Positions 33,683-44,157 of a DNA stretch of 64,000 bases are shown here, one piece after another. The stretch spans positions 62,001 through 126,000 of the forward strand of contig JBAXWB010000009.1 of the NCBI GenBank assembly GCA_037128595.1, written 5' to 3'. Source of the stretch: a bacterium (GTDB lineage Bacteria; Verrucomicrobiota; Kiritimatiellia; CAIKKV01; CAITUY01). Numbering within the stretch: position 1 is the stretch's first letter; the number at the start of each line of letters is the position of its first letter. The position numbers and the translations under genes are program-made. The notes beneath the pieces are model-generated. The model saw nothing but the letters and a program-made list of their open reading frames with translations. It did not search any database and was not told where the DNA came from.

Positions 33683-34567
33683 TCAGCGCGCATCAAACTC
33701 CCGGATTTTCTCCCGCACCGTGGCCTCCGCCTCATTATAGATTTCCTGAATCATCGGATCATTGAAACTATAAACACGGTCTTCAAACCGGGTCGTCCGG
33801 ATACGATCAAACAAGCGCTGGCGGGCCACATCAATATCCTTGCCATAAATGTGGAATGAATCCGCCTGCCAATTGAGACGGCCTAACTTGACGGTCTTCC
33901 CGGCGCGACGCGAAATTTCGGCCGCCATGACATCCCGGTTAAACAGGGTCAATCCGAACATGTTCATGAAGTTGGCCCCCCAGGCGTCATTACTCCGGAA
34001 CCGGATATTACAATTCAGCCACCACACCCCTTCCTTGTCCTCAAGGATCCGGTACCAGAGTGACTGCAGGCAAGGCGGGTCGTAGCAATCCAAATCCACG
34101 TGCGGCATCCAGGTAATCATCTGCGCCTGGCGGGTAAAGGGCTGCTTCACCAATTTGCTGACAACGGCCTCAATCTGGTTGATTTTGAACCAGCCCGTTT
34201 CGACAGATTCATAATTCTTCAACTCCTTGAGCGCCCCGTAATTGGCCAACCGTCCGTGATAGGTGTACTCCCAGCGGGTATCCGCCGGATCATTCATGTT
34301 TTTGACCCAGTGATCCTTGGCCCCTTGAAGCTCCATCACATACTCACGCAGGTCTTCAATGCCTCCCGGAAAGGCCTTGTGGATCATGGGGTCGGACAAC
34401 GGATCCAGCACCGTGATATTCATGGTGGAATCAAGGCTGACCGGATCCCCGGGCTTGTCATACTGGGTCCTGAACCCGATCCCATTTTCGTTCAGCGCAC
34501 ACAACGCCATCTCATAGGCTTCAGCCAGGGATTTCCCCGACACATGCAGAACCGGAATATTTTCCAT
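33683..34567 (-). CDS. ThyA-superfamily protein (thymidylate synthase-like)
   Basis: 294 aa. Thymidylate-synthase-like points are [13 protein letters not shown] (a nucleophilic Cys after Pro), [16 protein letters not shown] (substrate-binding Arg, Asn/Asp region) and [12 protein letters not shown] (the HIY motif). The N-terminal 100 residues differ from ThyA, and the folate-binding C-terminus is not obvious. It could be a divergent dUMP/dCMP methylase or hydroxymethylase as in the archaeal group; the substrate is not certain. It is the first gene of a set with the CoaB-HD fusion and the sigma-54 activator, and is divergent from a Crp/Fnr gene. Confidence 0.7.
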   Translation of the reverse strand: MENIPVLHVSGKSLAEAYEMALCALNENGIGFRTQYDKPGDPVSLDSTMNITVLDPLSDPMIHKAFPGGIEDLREYVMELQGAKDHWVKNMNDPADTRWEYTYHGRLANYGALKELKNYESVETGWFKINQIEAVVSKLVKQPFTRQAQMITWMPHVDLDCYDPPCLQSLWYRILEDKEGVWWLNCNIRFRSNDAWGANFMNMFGLTLFNRDVMAAEISRRAGKTVKLGRLNWQADSFHIYGKDIDVARQRLFDRIRTTRFEDRVYSFNDPMIQEIYNEAEATVREKIREFDAR

Positions 34568-34699
34568 TCCAATGACTCCTTTGCTGGATTACTCTCATTC
34601 GAAGATTCGCCCTGAATTATGGCGGCTCTTTTATAAATAGAAAGCTCTTTTAGACGCTTTGGCGATTGACGCGACGTGGATACGAGATACAGTGGCGAC

Positions 34700-35335
34700 A
34701 TGATCAAGGGATATCAATTTTTAGCCGACAGCAGCTTCTTCAAAGACTTATCCCGCGAGAGCGTCAAAGCGCTTGCAGCGATCTGTTCGGTAAGAGAGTT
34801 GAAGAAGCGCCAGTTCCTGTTCCGCGAAAGCGATCCTGGCCGCGCCATCTTTTTATTGCGGCGGGGGGCCATCCAGCTTCACAAGACAGCTCCGGACGGC
34901 AGTGAAGTCGTCATTAAAATCGTTCAACCCAGTGAGGTTTTCGCCGAGGTGGTTCTCGTTGAGCGCGAGAATTATCCTGTGACCGCGGTCGCACTGGCCG
35001 ATAGCGAGGTCATCGTATTCCCTCGTGCTGACGTCCATCACCTGCTCAATACCGAGGGGTTTCGTAACGATTTCATTGCCATGCTGATGCGCAAACAGCG
35101 CTATCTGGCAGAACGCATCGTCCAACAGCAGGCGCATGACGTGGAAAGCCGCCTGCTCTGGTTCCTGAAGGAGCAGTTTGGCACCCAGAAAACCGTCACC
35201 CTCTCGATCTCGAAAAAAGATATTGCCGGCGCCATCGGGACCACGCCGGAAACCTTGTCGCGGCTCATCCTGAAACTAAAAAAACGCAAAATCCTGACCT
35301 GGACCGGCAAAACCCTGACCCGGCTGAACCTGTAA
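34700..35335 (+). CDS. Crp/Fnr-family transcription regulator
   Basis: 211 aa from ATG 34700 (GTG 34676 possible). N-terminal cyclic-nucleotide-binding-like beta-roll (FFKDLSRESVKALAAI to SEVIVFPRADV), dimer helix FIAMLMRKQRYLAERIV, and a C-terminal HTH, SISKKDIAGAIGTTPETLSRLILKLKK. The recognition helix E-x-x-S-R is the Fnr/Dnr pattern rather than the R-E-x-x-x-R of Crp. No N-terminal Cys cluster for an iron-sulfur centre is present, so a Dnr/NnrR-like or other ligand is more likely. Convergent with the CoA-disulfide reductase fusion. Confidence 0.88.
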   Translation: MIKGYQFLADSSFFKDLSRESVKALAAICSVRELKKRQFLFRESDPGRAIFLLRRGAIQLHKTAPDGSEVVIKIVQPSEVFAEVVLVERENYPVTAVALADSEVIVFPRADVHHLLNTEGFRNDFIAMLMRKQRYLAERIVQQQAHDVESRLLWFLKEQFGTQKTVTLSISKKDIAGAIGTTPETLSRLILKLKKRKILTWTGKTLTRLNL

Positions 35336-35350
35336 GCCGCAGGCAAAGCT

Positions 35351-37813
35351 TCAGATAAACAGGGTCATATTGGATTGGTCCGCCTCACCCAGGAAGGCGC
35401 CCACGCCCCCGTACTCCAGGCCATCTACCAGTTCTCCCGGCTTGATTCCCATCACATCCATCGACATGGTGCACACCACGAGCTTGGCGCCCCCGGCCCG
35501 AGCCGAGGCGATCAAGGCCGGCAGGGAGTCGACATTTTTCTGTTTCATGACCATTTTCATCATGGCCGTACCCATACCCATCATGTGCATCTTGGAAAGG
35601 GTCAATGCCCCCGGGCCTTTCGGCATCATCCACCCAAACATCTTATCCAATAAACCTTTCCCGGCCGCCTGCGGGCCAGGCTTACGCAAGGCATTAATGC
35701 CCCAGAAGGTGAAGAACATGCTGACTTCGCTCCCCATCGCCAGCGCCCCATTGGCAATCACAAACCCCGCTAGCACCTTATCGAGGTCATTGGAGAAAAC
35801 AACAAACGTCTTCCGGTCTTTCTGCGCACCGACCGTACCGGGGCGAGAGCCCAGCGCTTCGCATTTACGAACCAATGCCTCGATACGCCCCCCCTCACGC
35901 CGAATATTCAGGAGTTCCTGGCCATTACGTAAGCACCAGGCAGGCGCATCATGGAGGAATCCGGGATCCGTCACACATATCTTGAGTTGGTCACCGGGGG
36001 CCAACTTGTCCATTTCCTCCTTCATCCGCCGGATCGGTCCCGGACATTGCAATCCACAGCAATCCAGTTCAACCGTTTTACCGGGAGCAGTCACGGCCGG
36101 CGCCTTAGGTTCCTCGGCATAAGAGAGCAACGGCTGCGGTTTCGTTTGGCTGGCCGGATCCTTGCAAACGGACTCCTCGTGGACACTGCAAAACGTCAAT
36201 GAACCGCCCGCCAGGGTGGCCAGCTTCGTGATGCCCCGTTGCCGCAACAGGCGATAGGCCAGATAGCTTCGGAAGCCCACCCGGCAATAGAGATAGACCT
36301 TCCGGTCTTTTGGGATTTTGTTGATTTGAGAGCGCAACGTTCCAAGCGGAATGTTCACCGCACCGGGGATGTGCCACAGCTCATATTCCTGGGCACTCCT
36401 GACATCGATCACCAGACCGTCTGTTGTTTTTTCAGGGAACTCTTCAGCATACCAAAATTCCACATCGCCCATGAGCAGGTTATGGCCGATAAACCCGGCC
36501 ATGTTAACGGGATCCTTGGCTGAGCTGTAGGGAGGCGCATAGGCCAACTCCAGATGCTCCAACTGTTCAACCGTCATGCCCGCCCGGATGGCGGTGGCAA
36601 ACACGTCCAGCCGTTTGTCGACCCCATCATAGCCCACCACCTGCGCTCCCAGCAATTTCCCTGTCTCCGGTTCGAACAGCACCTTGATATGCATCGGCGC
36701 TGAACCCGGATAATAACCGGCATGTCCAGAGGGATGCAGATAAAGCTTGAGGTAGGTCCGTCCGGATTTCTTAAGGGTTTTTTCCGATGCCCCGGTGCCC
36801 CCCCCCGTCATATCAAATATTTTCACAATAGCGGTACCCTGCGTGGTTGAGTAACGGGTATTCCGACCGCAAATATTTTCACCCGCAATACGCCCTTGCC
36901 GGTTCGCCGGACCCGCCAGCGGGATCAGGGACGGTTGGCCTGTCACGGTATCCACCACTTCAACCGCATCACCCGCCGCAAAGATGTCCGGATCCGAGGT
37001 CCGCATATGCGGATCAACCTGAATCCCGCCCCGCGCCCCCAGCGTCAGACCGGCCGCCCGGGCCAAAGCCGTGTCCGGACGCACCCCTGCCGCCAGGATG
37101 GCCAGATCAGCCGAAAGGACTGCGGCATTTGTCAATTCAACCTCAACCTTGCCCGCTGCCTCACGAAAGGCTGCCGCCGCCAGCCCAAGGTGCAGCTTTA
37201 CCCCATGCTCAGCCATATGGACCTCAAGATCCCTGGCCATTTCGCGATCTAATGGGGGGATGATTTGATCCGCCATCTCCACCAGGTCCACCTCAAGCCC
37301 ACGCTCACGCAGATTTTCGGCCATCTCTACGCCAATATAGCCCCCGCCAATCACGACCGCCTTGCGGGCCCCCCCATCCACCTTCCCCTTGATCAGATCC
37401 ATGTCCTCAATATTTCTCAGGACATAAACTTGAGGATGATTGATTCCGGCCAGATTAGGACGGATCGGCACCGCACCCGGCGCAAGCACAAGCTTGTCAT
37501 AGGATTCGTCATATTCGCGGCCGGACTCCAGTTCCATCACCTGGACGGTCCGTCTCTGACGATCAATCCCACGCGCTTCGTGTCCCACCCGGACATCCAG
37601 ATTCAGGGATGCCTTCAAACTTTGGGGGGTTTGTAACAATAGATGATCGCGCTCCTTGATAACCCCGCCCACATGATAGGGTAACCCGCAATTAGCAAAC
37701 GACACGTGTTTACTTCGCTCTAAAACAACAATCTCGGCAGATTCGTCCAATCGCCTGGCCCGCGCCGCCGCCGACATCCCCGCCGCCACACCGCCAATTA
37801 CAAGAATTTTCAT
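35351..37813 (-). CDS. CoA-disulfide reductase fused to rhodanese, TusA and DsrE-like domains
   Basis: 820 aa. Order: FAD/NAD(P)H pyridine-nucleotide disulfide oxidoreductase (1-450: VIGGVAAGMSAAARARR, single catalytic Cys42 in SFANCGLPYH, second GGGYIGVEMAE); rhodanese (about 455-550: IPGAVNIPLG, catalytic YCRVGFRSY); TusA/SirA (about 580-655: LDCCGLQCPGPI); DsrE/DsrF-like (about 670-820, ending GGVGAFLGEADQSNMTLFI). Such fusions reduce CoA persulfide/polysulfide and pass sulfane sulfur between Cys residues. The ArsR gene upstream (36 bases) likely controls it. Confidence 0.93.
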   Translation of the reverse strand: MKILVIGGVAAGMSAAARARRLDESAEIVVLERSKHVSFANCGLPYHVGGVIKERDHLLLQTPQSLKASLNLDVRVGHEARGIDRQRRTVQVMELESGREYDESYDKLVLAPGAVPIRPNLAGINHPQVYVLRNIEDMDLIKGKVDGGARKAVVIGGGYIGVEMAENLRERGLEVDLVEMADQIIPPLDREMARDLEVHMAEHGVKLHLGLAAAAFREAAGKVEVELTNAAVLSADLAILAAGVRPDTALARAAGLTLGARGGIQVDPHMRTSDPDIFAAGDAVEVVDTVTGQPSLIPLAGPANRQGRIAGENICGRNTRYSTTQGTAIVKIFDMTGGGTGASEKTLKKSGRTYLKLYLHPSGHAGYYPGSAPMHIKVLFEPETGKLLGAQVVGYDGVDKRLDVFATAIRAGMTVEQLEHLELAYAPPYSSAKDPVNMAGFIGHNLLMGDVEFWYAEEFPEKTTDGLVIDVRSAQEYELWHIPGAVNIPLGTLRSQINKIPKDRKVYLYCRVGFRSYLAYRLLRQRGITKLATLAGGSLTFCSVHEESVCKDPASQTKPQPLLSYAEEPKAPAVTAPGKTVELDCCGLQCPGPIRRMKEEMDKLAPGDQLKICVTDPGFLHDAPAWCLRNGQELLNIRREGGRIEALVRKCEALGSRPGTVGAQKDRKTFVVFSNDLDKVLAGFVIANGALAMGSEVSMFFTFWGINALRKPGPQAAGKGLLDKMFGWMMPKGPGALTLSKMHMMGMGTAMMKMVMKQKNVDSLPALIASARAGGAKLVVCTMSMDVMGIKPGELVDGLEYGGVGAFLGEADQSNMTLFI

Positions 37814-37849
37814 TTCATTTGCCTTTTCTGCTCATAATTTTTCAAGAAT

Positions 37850-38188
37850 TCAGGATCCAGAATTCTGTATTCTGTTCCCCTGCTGTTTTCTTCTTATACA
37901 ATCCAGAATGGTCAGTGCACTGGGGTCATCAATCCCATACCATACTTCCTTCCCTTTGCGGACCGCCTTCACCAGTCCGGCCCGCCGCATCTGATTCAAA
38001 TGCTGAGAGATCGTCGCCTGGGGAAGCTGAAGACGCGCCATCACGACATGAACAGGTAAATCCCCCTCTCTCTGGAGAATCTCGATCAATTTAAGCCGAC
38101 AGGGATGCGCTAGGATTTTAAGGGCCCCCGCCATCCGTTCCAACAGCTCCATCGACAATTCCGACATACAGGCTTCATTCGTTTTCAT
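37850..38188 (-). CDS. ArsR/SmtB-family repressor
   Basis: 112 aa. Winged helix with ILAHPCRLKLIEILQ, LQLPQATISQHLNQMRRAGLVKAVRKGKEVWYGI. The classical metal-binding CxC of ArsR is not present. Cys30 (start of the second helix) and Cys97 (last helix) are 67 residues apart, similar in spacing to the persulfide-sensing Cys pair of SqrR/BigR, though the first is displaced by several residues. With the CoA-disulfide/rhodanese gene next in line, a sulfur-sensing role is plausible. Start ATG 38188 or 38167. Confidence 0.85.
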   Translation of the reverse strand: MKTNEACMSELSMELLERMAGALKILAHPCRLKLIEILQREGDLPVHVVMARLQLPQATISQHLNQMRRAGLVKAVRKGKEVWYGIDDPSALTILDCIRRKQQGNRIQNSGS

Positions 38189-38196
38189 GGCTACAA

Positions 38197-38218
38197 CATA
38201 TCGCTATATCGATATATG
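38197..38218. promoter_or_regulatory. AT-rich dyad upstream of the arsR-type gene
   Basis: CATATCG (38197-38203) and CGATATATG (38210-38218) form an imperfect dyad, and ATATCGATAT (38206-38215) is a perfect palindrome inside it. It lies 9-30 bases before the ATG of the ArsR gene, the normal place and type of operator for autoregulation in this family. Confidence 0.5.
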
Positions 38219-38289
38219 TCAATACTGAATTATTATTTCTAGGCTTGCCTGAACCTGCGCTCCGGCATATCGTTCTGGCCCACCATCTT

Positions 38290-39684
38290 ATGCAACGTAT
38301 CGACGCCATTATCGGGGAAGGTTTATTCGGATTGCTGGCTCTGATCGCCATCGGTTCAACCTGGTTGTTTGGAGCATGGGAGAACTGGTGGTTTTGGCCT
38401 TTTATCACCCTCATCTTTACGGCCTGCGCCGGCTTTGCGATCAGACTGACCTTATCCGCCCGACTCGGAACCGCCCGCCTGAATATCTCAAGCCTCATCT
38501 ACACGCTACTCACGATCTGGCTCCCCTTCCTGCTTTATGCCCTGATCCGTGCCATTCAAACGGACGTTCCCATGGATGCGGAACGGAGTTTTCTCCTTCA
38601 ATTGACCCCTTTTCTACTGGGATTGATCGCTGCTGTGGGACTTCCTGAATCACGGAAACGATGGCTGGCAGTGATCCTGATCATCAATCTCGCATTGATC
38701 GGGATCTACGGCATTGCCAACCACCTTCTAACCGGCAACGCCCACGTGCTCTGGGTCAAGGGGTTTCCCCAGTATCAGGAAGGGTACCATCGCGCCACCG
38801 GCACCTATTTCTGTCCCGATCATTTTTCAGGATTGATGGAGATCGCACTCGCTATGGGGCTGGCGCTGGTGATGATCAAGGGAAATTCCGTCATTCAGAG
38901 GATCACAGGGATCGCGCTGTCAGGCCTCGCACTCTGTGGCATTATTTTAAGCCGTTCCCGCGGAGGGGGCATCGTGGCCGGGCTCGTCATCATCACCGCC
39001 TTATGGCTTTGCACCCTGTCATGGAACAGGCGGTCCCGCTGGTGGGGCCGAGGGGGCGGGCTTTGCTTCCTGACCGCTGGGATCATTTTCTTTGCGTTAT
39101 TCGGGGGGCATTATGTTCAACGCTTTAAGGAATACCCCTGGGGTCAGCTTGAATATTCCGACCGCTTTCAAATGTCTGCAGCCGCGCTTCGGGCCTGGCA
39201 TTCCGCCCCTTGGTTCGGAATCGGACCCGGCATGCATCAAAATCTCTGGCCTCACTTTGCCGCCTCACAGGATGGTGACCGGGAAAAGGGCATCTGGCCA
39301 TCCCATATCAATAACACATTCCATTCATTCGAGGCCCATGATGACTGGGCGCAATTCCTTGAGGAATATGGCGTGATAGGGTTGATCCTGTTTCTGACCG
39401 CCATCGGGTCAACGTTCTGGTTTATCTTCCGGCGCTGGCGCCAGTGGGCTCACGTCCTGTCGCAGGCTGCGTCCGCTACGGCTCAGGCCGGGTATGCCTG
39501 GATCTTACCAGGGATGTTGCTGGCAGGCGTTGCCATGGGCCTTCATTCTTTCGGTGACTTCAACTTGCAGATCCCGGGGACCACCTGGCTTCTGGGAATT
39601 CTCTCAGGACTCACGCTCGCCATATCACGCGACGTTCCGCCCTCAGGCAACCAAGCCCATTCGGGCAAGAGGGCCGCCTTATGA
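38290..39684 (+). CDS. O-antigen ligase/polymerase-type membrane protein
   Basis: 464 aa from ATG 38290 (TTG 38245 opens the frame). About ten membrane helices and the large periplasmic loop of the Wzy_C/WaaL superfamily: [32 protein letters not shown] (the conserved S-R-x-G), and [19 protein letters not shown] (H-x-D-W). It would polymerise or ligate lipid-linked glycans at the periplasmic face. Its stop overlaps the next gene's start (ATGA), coupling it to the polyprenyl glycosylphosphotransferase. Confidence 0.85.
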   Translation: MQRIDAIIGEGLFGLLALIAIGSTWLFGAWENWWFWPFITLIFTACAGFAIRLTLSARLGTARLNISSLIYTLLTIWLPFLLYALIRAIQTDVPMDAERSFLLQLTPFLLGLIAAVGLPESRKRWLAVILIINLALIGIYGIANHLLTGNAHVLWVKGFPQYQEGYHRATGTYFCPDHFSGLMEIALAMGLALVMIKGNSVIQRITGIALSGLALCGIILSRSRGGGIVAGLVIITALWLCTLSWNRRSRWWGRGGGLCFLTAGIIFFALFGGHYVQRFKEYPWGQLEYSDRFQMSAAALRAWHSAPWFGIGPGMHQNLWPHFAASQDGDREKGIWPSHINNTFHSFEAHDDWAQFLEEYGVIGLILFLTAIGSTFWFIFRRWRQWAHVLSQAASATAQAGYAWILPGMLLAGVAMGLHSFGDFNLQIPGTTWLLGILSGLTLAISRDVPPSGNQAHSGKRAAL

Positions 39685-41162
39685 CAGCCCTCTCGCCACG
39701 CACCTTCTCTTGGCGGGAGCGGTTTTTCAGGTCGGCGGCCCCTCTGCTGATCAGCGATTTGACCGCCGTCGTCGCCGCCTATTTCGTAACGTTATTCATC
39801 AGATTCTACAGTGAATCCGGTCATGAGTTTTTCACCTGGTTCAATATCACCCTTGGCTTCAGGGAAACAGCAGATCTGGGCCGCGATCTGGAACAGTTCT
39901 ACCTCTCCAACGCCCCGCGGATTCTCGGTCTTCTGAGCCTCACGCTGCTTTTCCTCTATGGCTACATGAGTCTCTACGCCAGGAGACGATTTATCCGCCG
40001 CCGGAATGGCGCCTGGACCATCATCATCGCCAACCTGTTAGCTCTGGGTTTATTTTACGGGTATTTTTATTTGACCCGGAACGAATTCCATCCACGAAGT
40101 GTATTTGCGAGCCTGCTGGCCATAAACGTGGTCTTCACTATCCTCTGTCGTCTGGCGACTTTAACGATTCTGGATTATTTCCGGCTCGGAACGTCAAAGG
40201 TCCTTTTCATAGGTGAGGGGCCGGAGGCGGACTTTATCGATCGCTACATTTCCATAACGAAACCGGCCGGCTTACGCATCGTCGCCCATCTTGCTATCGA
40301 TCCATCATGGTCGACCGACCGGGCGCTCGCCCAGATCAAAGCCCACGTGCAACAGCACCAATCTGACATGATCCTCTGCGCCTACAAGTATTTTACGGTG
40401 TCGCAGATCATGCAGCTTCTAGAGTTAGGCGAAAGTTTAGGCCAGGAATTGAAGGTGCTCTCCGATAAATTGAATGTTCTCATCAATGAAGCGGGCATGG
40501 CTTCGGACTTCTTTATGGAATTACCGCTGGTTCATTTTGCCGTTTCACCCCACGGGAAGTGGGCCCAGCACTTCCGGCAGTTAAGTTCACAATTGCTGGC
40601 CGCCTTCATGCTGGTAGGAGCAATTCCCTTTTTGATCCTGATTGCCGCCTTGATCAAGGCCACCAGCCGTGGCCCGGTATTTTTCATGCAGGAGCGGATG
40701 GGCATCAACCGGCGGCCATTCCTGATGTACAAGTTCCGGACCATGAGTGATCGCGCTGATGAATTACAGGCGCAGATCGAGGAATTCAATGAATCCGGAG
40801 AAGGCCTGTTCAAGATCAAACAGGATCCCCGGATTACACCGGTTGGCCGTTTTCTGCGGCGCTTCAGTCTGGATGAACTACCACAACTGATCAACGTGGT
40901 GAGGGGGGAGATGACCCTGGTGGGGCCCCGTCCGTTACCTAAGCGGGACTTTGAGAACTACTACGAGGAGTGGCACTACAGCCGGCACAGCGGGTTGCCG
41001 GGGTTAACCTGCCTGTGGCAGGTCTCGGGAAGAAGTGATGTCAGCTTTCACAACATGTGCATTCTGGATGACTACTATCTTCGCAACCAGAACTTCATGC
41101 TGGACCTGAAAATCCTGCTCCGCACGATCCGGGTGGTGCTGTTCGCCAAGGGCGCCTACTGA
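39681..41162 (+). CDS. Polyprenyl glycosylphosphotransferase (WbaP/EpsL-type)
   Basis: 493 aa. Four to five N-terminal membrane helices, a NAD-like middle region ([14 protein letters not shown]), a further helix ([20 protein letters not shown]) and the catalytic bacterial sugar transferase domain: [74 protein letters not shown]. It starts glycan assembly by moving a sugar-1-phosphate to undecaprenyl phosphate. It overlaps the convergent epsI gene by seven bases. Confidence 0.93.
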   Translation: MTALSPRTFSWRERFFRSAAPLLISDLTAVVAAYFVTLFIRFYSESGHEFFTWFNITLGFRETADLGRDLEQFYLSNAPRILGLLSLTLLFLYGYMSLYARRRFIRRRNGAWTIIIANLLALGLFYGYFYLTRNEFHPRSVFASLLAINVVFTILCRLATLTILDYFRLGTSKVLFIGEGPEADFIDRYISITKPAGLRIVAHLAIDPSWSTDRALAQIKAHVQQHQSDMILCAYKYFTVSQIMQLLELGESLGQELKVLSDKLNVLINEAGMASDFFMELPLVHFAVSPHGKWAQHFRQLSSQLLAAFMLVGAIPFLILIAALIKATSRGPVFFMQERMGINRRPFLMYKFRTMSDRADELQAQIEEFNESGEGLFKIKQDPRITPVGRFLRRFSLDELPQLINVVRGEMTLVGPRPLPKRDFENYYEEWHYSRHSGLPGLTCLWQVSGRSDVSFHNMCILDDYYLRNQNFMLDLKILLRTIRVVLFAKGAY

Positions 41163-41950
41163 GGAACAGGCGCCCCGGGCTTTAAGAGCGGATAGAGCTG
41201 GCTCACAAACTCGATCAACCGGCGCTCCGCTAACTTTCCGCCGGAAGTTGAGGACGTTTGCAACGACACATACGCCCATCGTGGTCTGACCCCATGGATC
41301 AGATTATCCCACGCCATGAACGCCATCCGCTGGAAATGGTCATGCGTTTCATGCCCACCGCCGGCAAACCAATACGCCATGATCATCTCCGCCTGATTTG
41401 CCGCCGCAACACCCGATCGCCGCGCCCGAATCAACGTCAACTTCAACGGCATACGATTATTCAATGGAACGTTTATCTGTGAACTCTGCTCTATCGCAAA
41501 CCCTTGCGCAGGCAGGCACTGCTGGGGCCGATGGATGCTTCGCTGCTCATTCCCGGACAACACGATCGTCACAGTGATACTCTCTGCTTGGTCATTTTTA
41601 TAGAGCCGCCGTGAAATAATCGTATCGGGTGGCAGAATCGTGCGTTCACCCAGGGACACCAGATCGAGTCGCCCCTCACATACCGGGCAGACATTTGAAA
41701 CATTCAATTCGTTTGAAAGGAAGGATTTGGCACATTGCTCACTTTGACAGTAATAAATATGCTCCCCTTTCCAACCCGAAACCTTCTCCGGCAGCTCCGC
41801 CCGGATATCAGCTCCCGAGGAAGAAGAGGTGTCCACTTTACGAATAAAAAGAGCAATGACAGCCGTCAGACCAAACAATACCAGCAACAGGCCAACTCCC
41901 AACACCAGAGACCGGCTTCGTTTTTGAGTAACTCGCACGTCAGTGTTCAT
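41156..41950 (-). CDS. EpsI-family exosortase-associated protein
   Basis: 264 aa. One N-terminal membrane helix ([21 protein letters not shown]), then an extracytoplasmic EpsI/DUF3485 domain. The family motif [15 protein letters not shown] is present, and [19 protein letters not shown] is its C-terminal part. An inserted pair [14 protein letters not shown] (residues about 70-95) suggests a zinc knuckle not always seen. EpsI proteins accompany exosortases, either fused or adjacent; here the genes overlap by 11 bases. Confidence 0.88.
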   Translation of the reverse strand: MNTDVRVTQKRSRSLVLGVGLLLVLFGLTAVIALFIRKVDTSSSSGADIRAELPEKVSGWKGEHIYYCQSEQCAKSFLSNELNVSNVCPVCEGRLDLVSLGERTILPPDTIISRRLYKNDQAESITVTIVLSGNEQRSIHRPQQCLPAQGFAIEQSSQINVPLNNRMPLKLTLIRARRSGVAAANQAEMIMAYWFAGGGHETHDHFQRMAFMAWDNLIHGVRPRWAYVSLQTSSTSGGKLAERRLIEFVSQLYPLLKPGAPVPQ

Positions 41951-42860
41951 CGTCCTGATCCTCGTTCTTTCTCAATCGCCAGATTGGCCAGGGCCGCTGC
42001 AACAACGAGCCAAGTCCCAACATCAATAATGTGGCCACGGCAAAGACAACATAACCCGAATAATCGTGATAAAAGCCTACCGCGAATTTTTCTCCAAACA
42101 CGACCCCCACCACGGCAATCAATGAGATTCGCGCAATATTGCCGATCATCGCGATGGGAATCGAGGCCACAGACAGGATGCCTCTTTTCAGCAGTGACTT
42201 CTGGCTAAAATAAGCATAAGCCGTTGTCAGCGCAATCATCGCCAAAAGGTATCGCAAGCCACTACAGGGATGCGCCACATCCAATGAGAACCCCTCTCCC
42301 GCATTAACATGGATGGCCGTTCCGAGGCGCGTCACTGAAATCCCGAACCCATTCAGCAGGGCCACAGACACCGAGGAGCTTATGAGCCGGAGCGGAAATG
42401 TCAGGGAATCAAGAAACGTCATGGGAATGCAAAAAATCAGATAGGCACAGGGAAATAACAATATTTTAGCGACCTGTTTGCCATAAAGGAAAAACGGAAT
42501 GCCCCACAAAAGTCCGATAAGGGCAAACAAAACAAAGCGGGTTTGTTGAACTCTTAAACCACCCAGGTAGAGCAAAAGGGCAAATAACACAACGCTAAAT
42601 CCCGCCCAGCTCAACAACTTAGGGACGTCTCGAAGTTCGTGGCGCTTACACCAAACCATGTAGAGACTGACGAGTGGAATAAGCCATCCGTGCGACATAT
42701 CCGCCCCGGCCCACTCCCAACGCCCAATCATCCAGCCGACCGCTGAACGACCCTGGCTCAACACCTCTTCGTTGTTACCATCCGCACTAAACAAGAGAAA
42801 CATGCCTGCCACAATAGCAACCCAAAGCCCCATTTCTACATTTCGAAACTGCTTACTCAT
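41940..42860 (-). CDS. Exosortase
   Basis: 306 aa with about eight membrane helices. Catalytic residues of the exosortase family are seen: Cys in LDVAHPCSGLRYLLAM, Arg in IGNIARISLIAV, and His in YHDYSGYVVF. Exosortases process C-terminal PEP-CTERM-type sorting tails and are usually linked to EPS clusters, as here. No PEP-CTERM substrate gene is seen in the window. The subtype is not assigned. Divergent from the GT39-like gene. Confidence 0.92.
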   Translation of the reverse strand: MSKQFRNVEMGLWVAIVAGMFLLFSADGNNEEVLSQGRSAVGWMIGRWEWAGADMSHGWLIPLVSLYMVWCKRHELRDVPKLLSWAGFSVVLFALLLYLGGLRVQQTRFVLFALIGLLWGIPFFLYGKQVAKILLFPCAYLIFCIPMTFLDSLTFPLRLISSSVSVALLNGFGISVTRLGTAIHVNAGEGFSLDVAHPCSGLRYLLAMIALTTAYAYFSQKSLLKRGILSVASIPIAMIGNIARISLIAVVGVVFGEKFAVGFYHDYSGYVVFAVATLLMLGLGSLLQRPWPIWRLRKNEDQDDEH

Positions 42861-42921
42861 AATATCTAAACGGTTTTTTCACCCTATTGACAACGATCGA
42901 CATATCCATAAAAATCACAAG

Positions 42922-44157
42922 ATGCTAAATGGAACTCTACTCCCGTCCGCAAAAAGGCCAGTCATGCTTTTCAAGATGCTGGTCGCCTTCTACATTTTTG
43001 GAATTGTAGCGTATGCAATCAAAACAGGCGACACTATCCGCTATCCGGACGAAACAGAATATCTCCAACTCGCCAGAAATCTGGCCAATACATGTACATA
43101 CACTATTAATGAGGCGCAGCCAACAGCCTACCGCCCCCCCGCGTACCCCCTCCTGCTAGCCGCAGGAATAAAAATGGGGTTAGCGGTCACTGCGCTAAGA
43201 GTCGTCAACGCCAGCACCCTTTTGGCCTGTATGGGTTTACTGTATGTACTGTTGCGCAAAACCAGTGTCGCTCAAGCCAGAATTGCAGTGCTGTTGGTAA
43301 TGGCTTACCCGGTTCTTCTTTACACTGCAAACACGTTTTATCCCCAGATACCTGCCGCTGCATTTTTCCTTTCGGCATTAGTTCTTCTTTTCTCCGGCAA
43401 TACCCCTGGCCTGAGACGCTATTTTGTTGCAGGCCTCTTTCTAGGCCTCACCATCCTTATGGTGCCAACATTTGGCTTCGTCCTGATCTTTACCGCCAGC
43501 TTTTTTTTCCTTCGCCCGCTTCATCACAAGATGTTACCAAAGACGGTTCTCCTGATGTGTGGCGCCGGGATGGTACTCGCGCCTTGGGTCGTTCGCAATG
43601 CGTTGGCGTTTGATCGTTTTATTCCGATTTCTACCAATAATGGCATCAATCTCCTTCTTGGGAACAATGAACATGCAACACCCAATTCGGGAACAACAGC
43701 AGATATATCCCAATATGAAAAAGTGGCTGGTGTCCTCTCCGAAATTGACGCCAACGATTATTACACTCAGGTTGCCCTAACGTATATCAAGGAACATCCC
43801 AGTAAATCGCTAAAACTGTATGCATGGAAAATGCTTAACTATTTCAATTACGAGAATCAACTTTTCATGAAGTCAGAGCAATCCCGTTCACGCACGCTAT
43901 TAATGCTATTCTCTTATGGCTTGCTTCTGGGACTGGCTATTCTGCGCCTGATACTGGCCTATCGCCACCCCTTAACCCTGCTTGAAAAATACATTGCGTG
44001 GCTCTACCTGCTCAATGCACCGGTGGCCGCTATCTTTTTTACACGAATCCGGTTCCGGCTTCCGATGGACATTCTGCTGACCGTTCTGGCGGCCTCCGCC
44101 ATAGTCATTATTACCGGATATATTCGCTCATCTGCCCACCCTAAAGGTGACCATTAA
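42922..44157 (+). CDS. GT39/ArnT-like membrane glycosyltransferase
   Basis: 411 aa from ATG 42922; earlier starts overlap the divergent exosortase gene. Multi-helix protein with an early acidic loop, YPDETEYLQLARNLA, corresponding to the conserved Asp-Glu of GT39/PMT-like enzymes, then TAYRPPAYPLLLA and a large C-terminal loop. It probably transfers a sugar from a lipid-linked donor to a periplasmic target. Overlaps the convergent GT4 gene by four bases. Confidence 0.75.
   Translation: MLNGTLLPSAKRPVMLFKMLVAFYIFGIVAYAIKTGDTIRYPDETEYLQLARNLANTCTYTINEAQPTAYRPPAYPLLLAAGIKMGLAVTALRVVNASTLLACMGLLYVLLRKTSVAQARIAVLLVMAYPVLLYTANTFYPQIPAAAFFLSALVLLFSGNTPGLRRYFVAGLFLGLTILMVPTFGFVLIFTASFFFLRPLHHKMLPKTVLLMCGAGMVLAPWVVRNALAFDRFIPISTNNGINLLLGNNEHATPNSGTTADISQYEKVAGVLSEIDANDYYTQVALTYIKEHPSKSLKLYAWKMLNYFNYENQLFMKSEQSRSRTLLMLFSYGLLLGLAILRLILAYRHPLTLLEKYIAWLYLLNAPVAAIFFTRIRFRLPMDILLTVLAASAIVIITGYIRSSAHPKGDH

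Noticed and set aside
38245-38289. TTG start for the O-antigen ligase-type protein
   Set aside because: The extra 15 residues (MPEPALRHIVLAHHL) have no support and no ribosome site; ATG 38290 just before the first helix fits better, though this is not certain.
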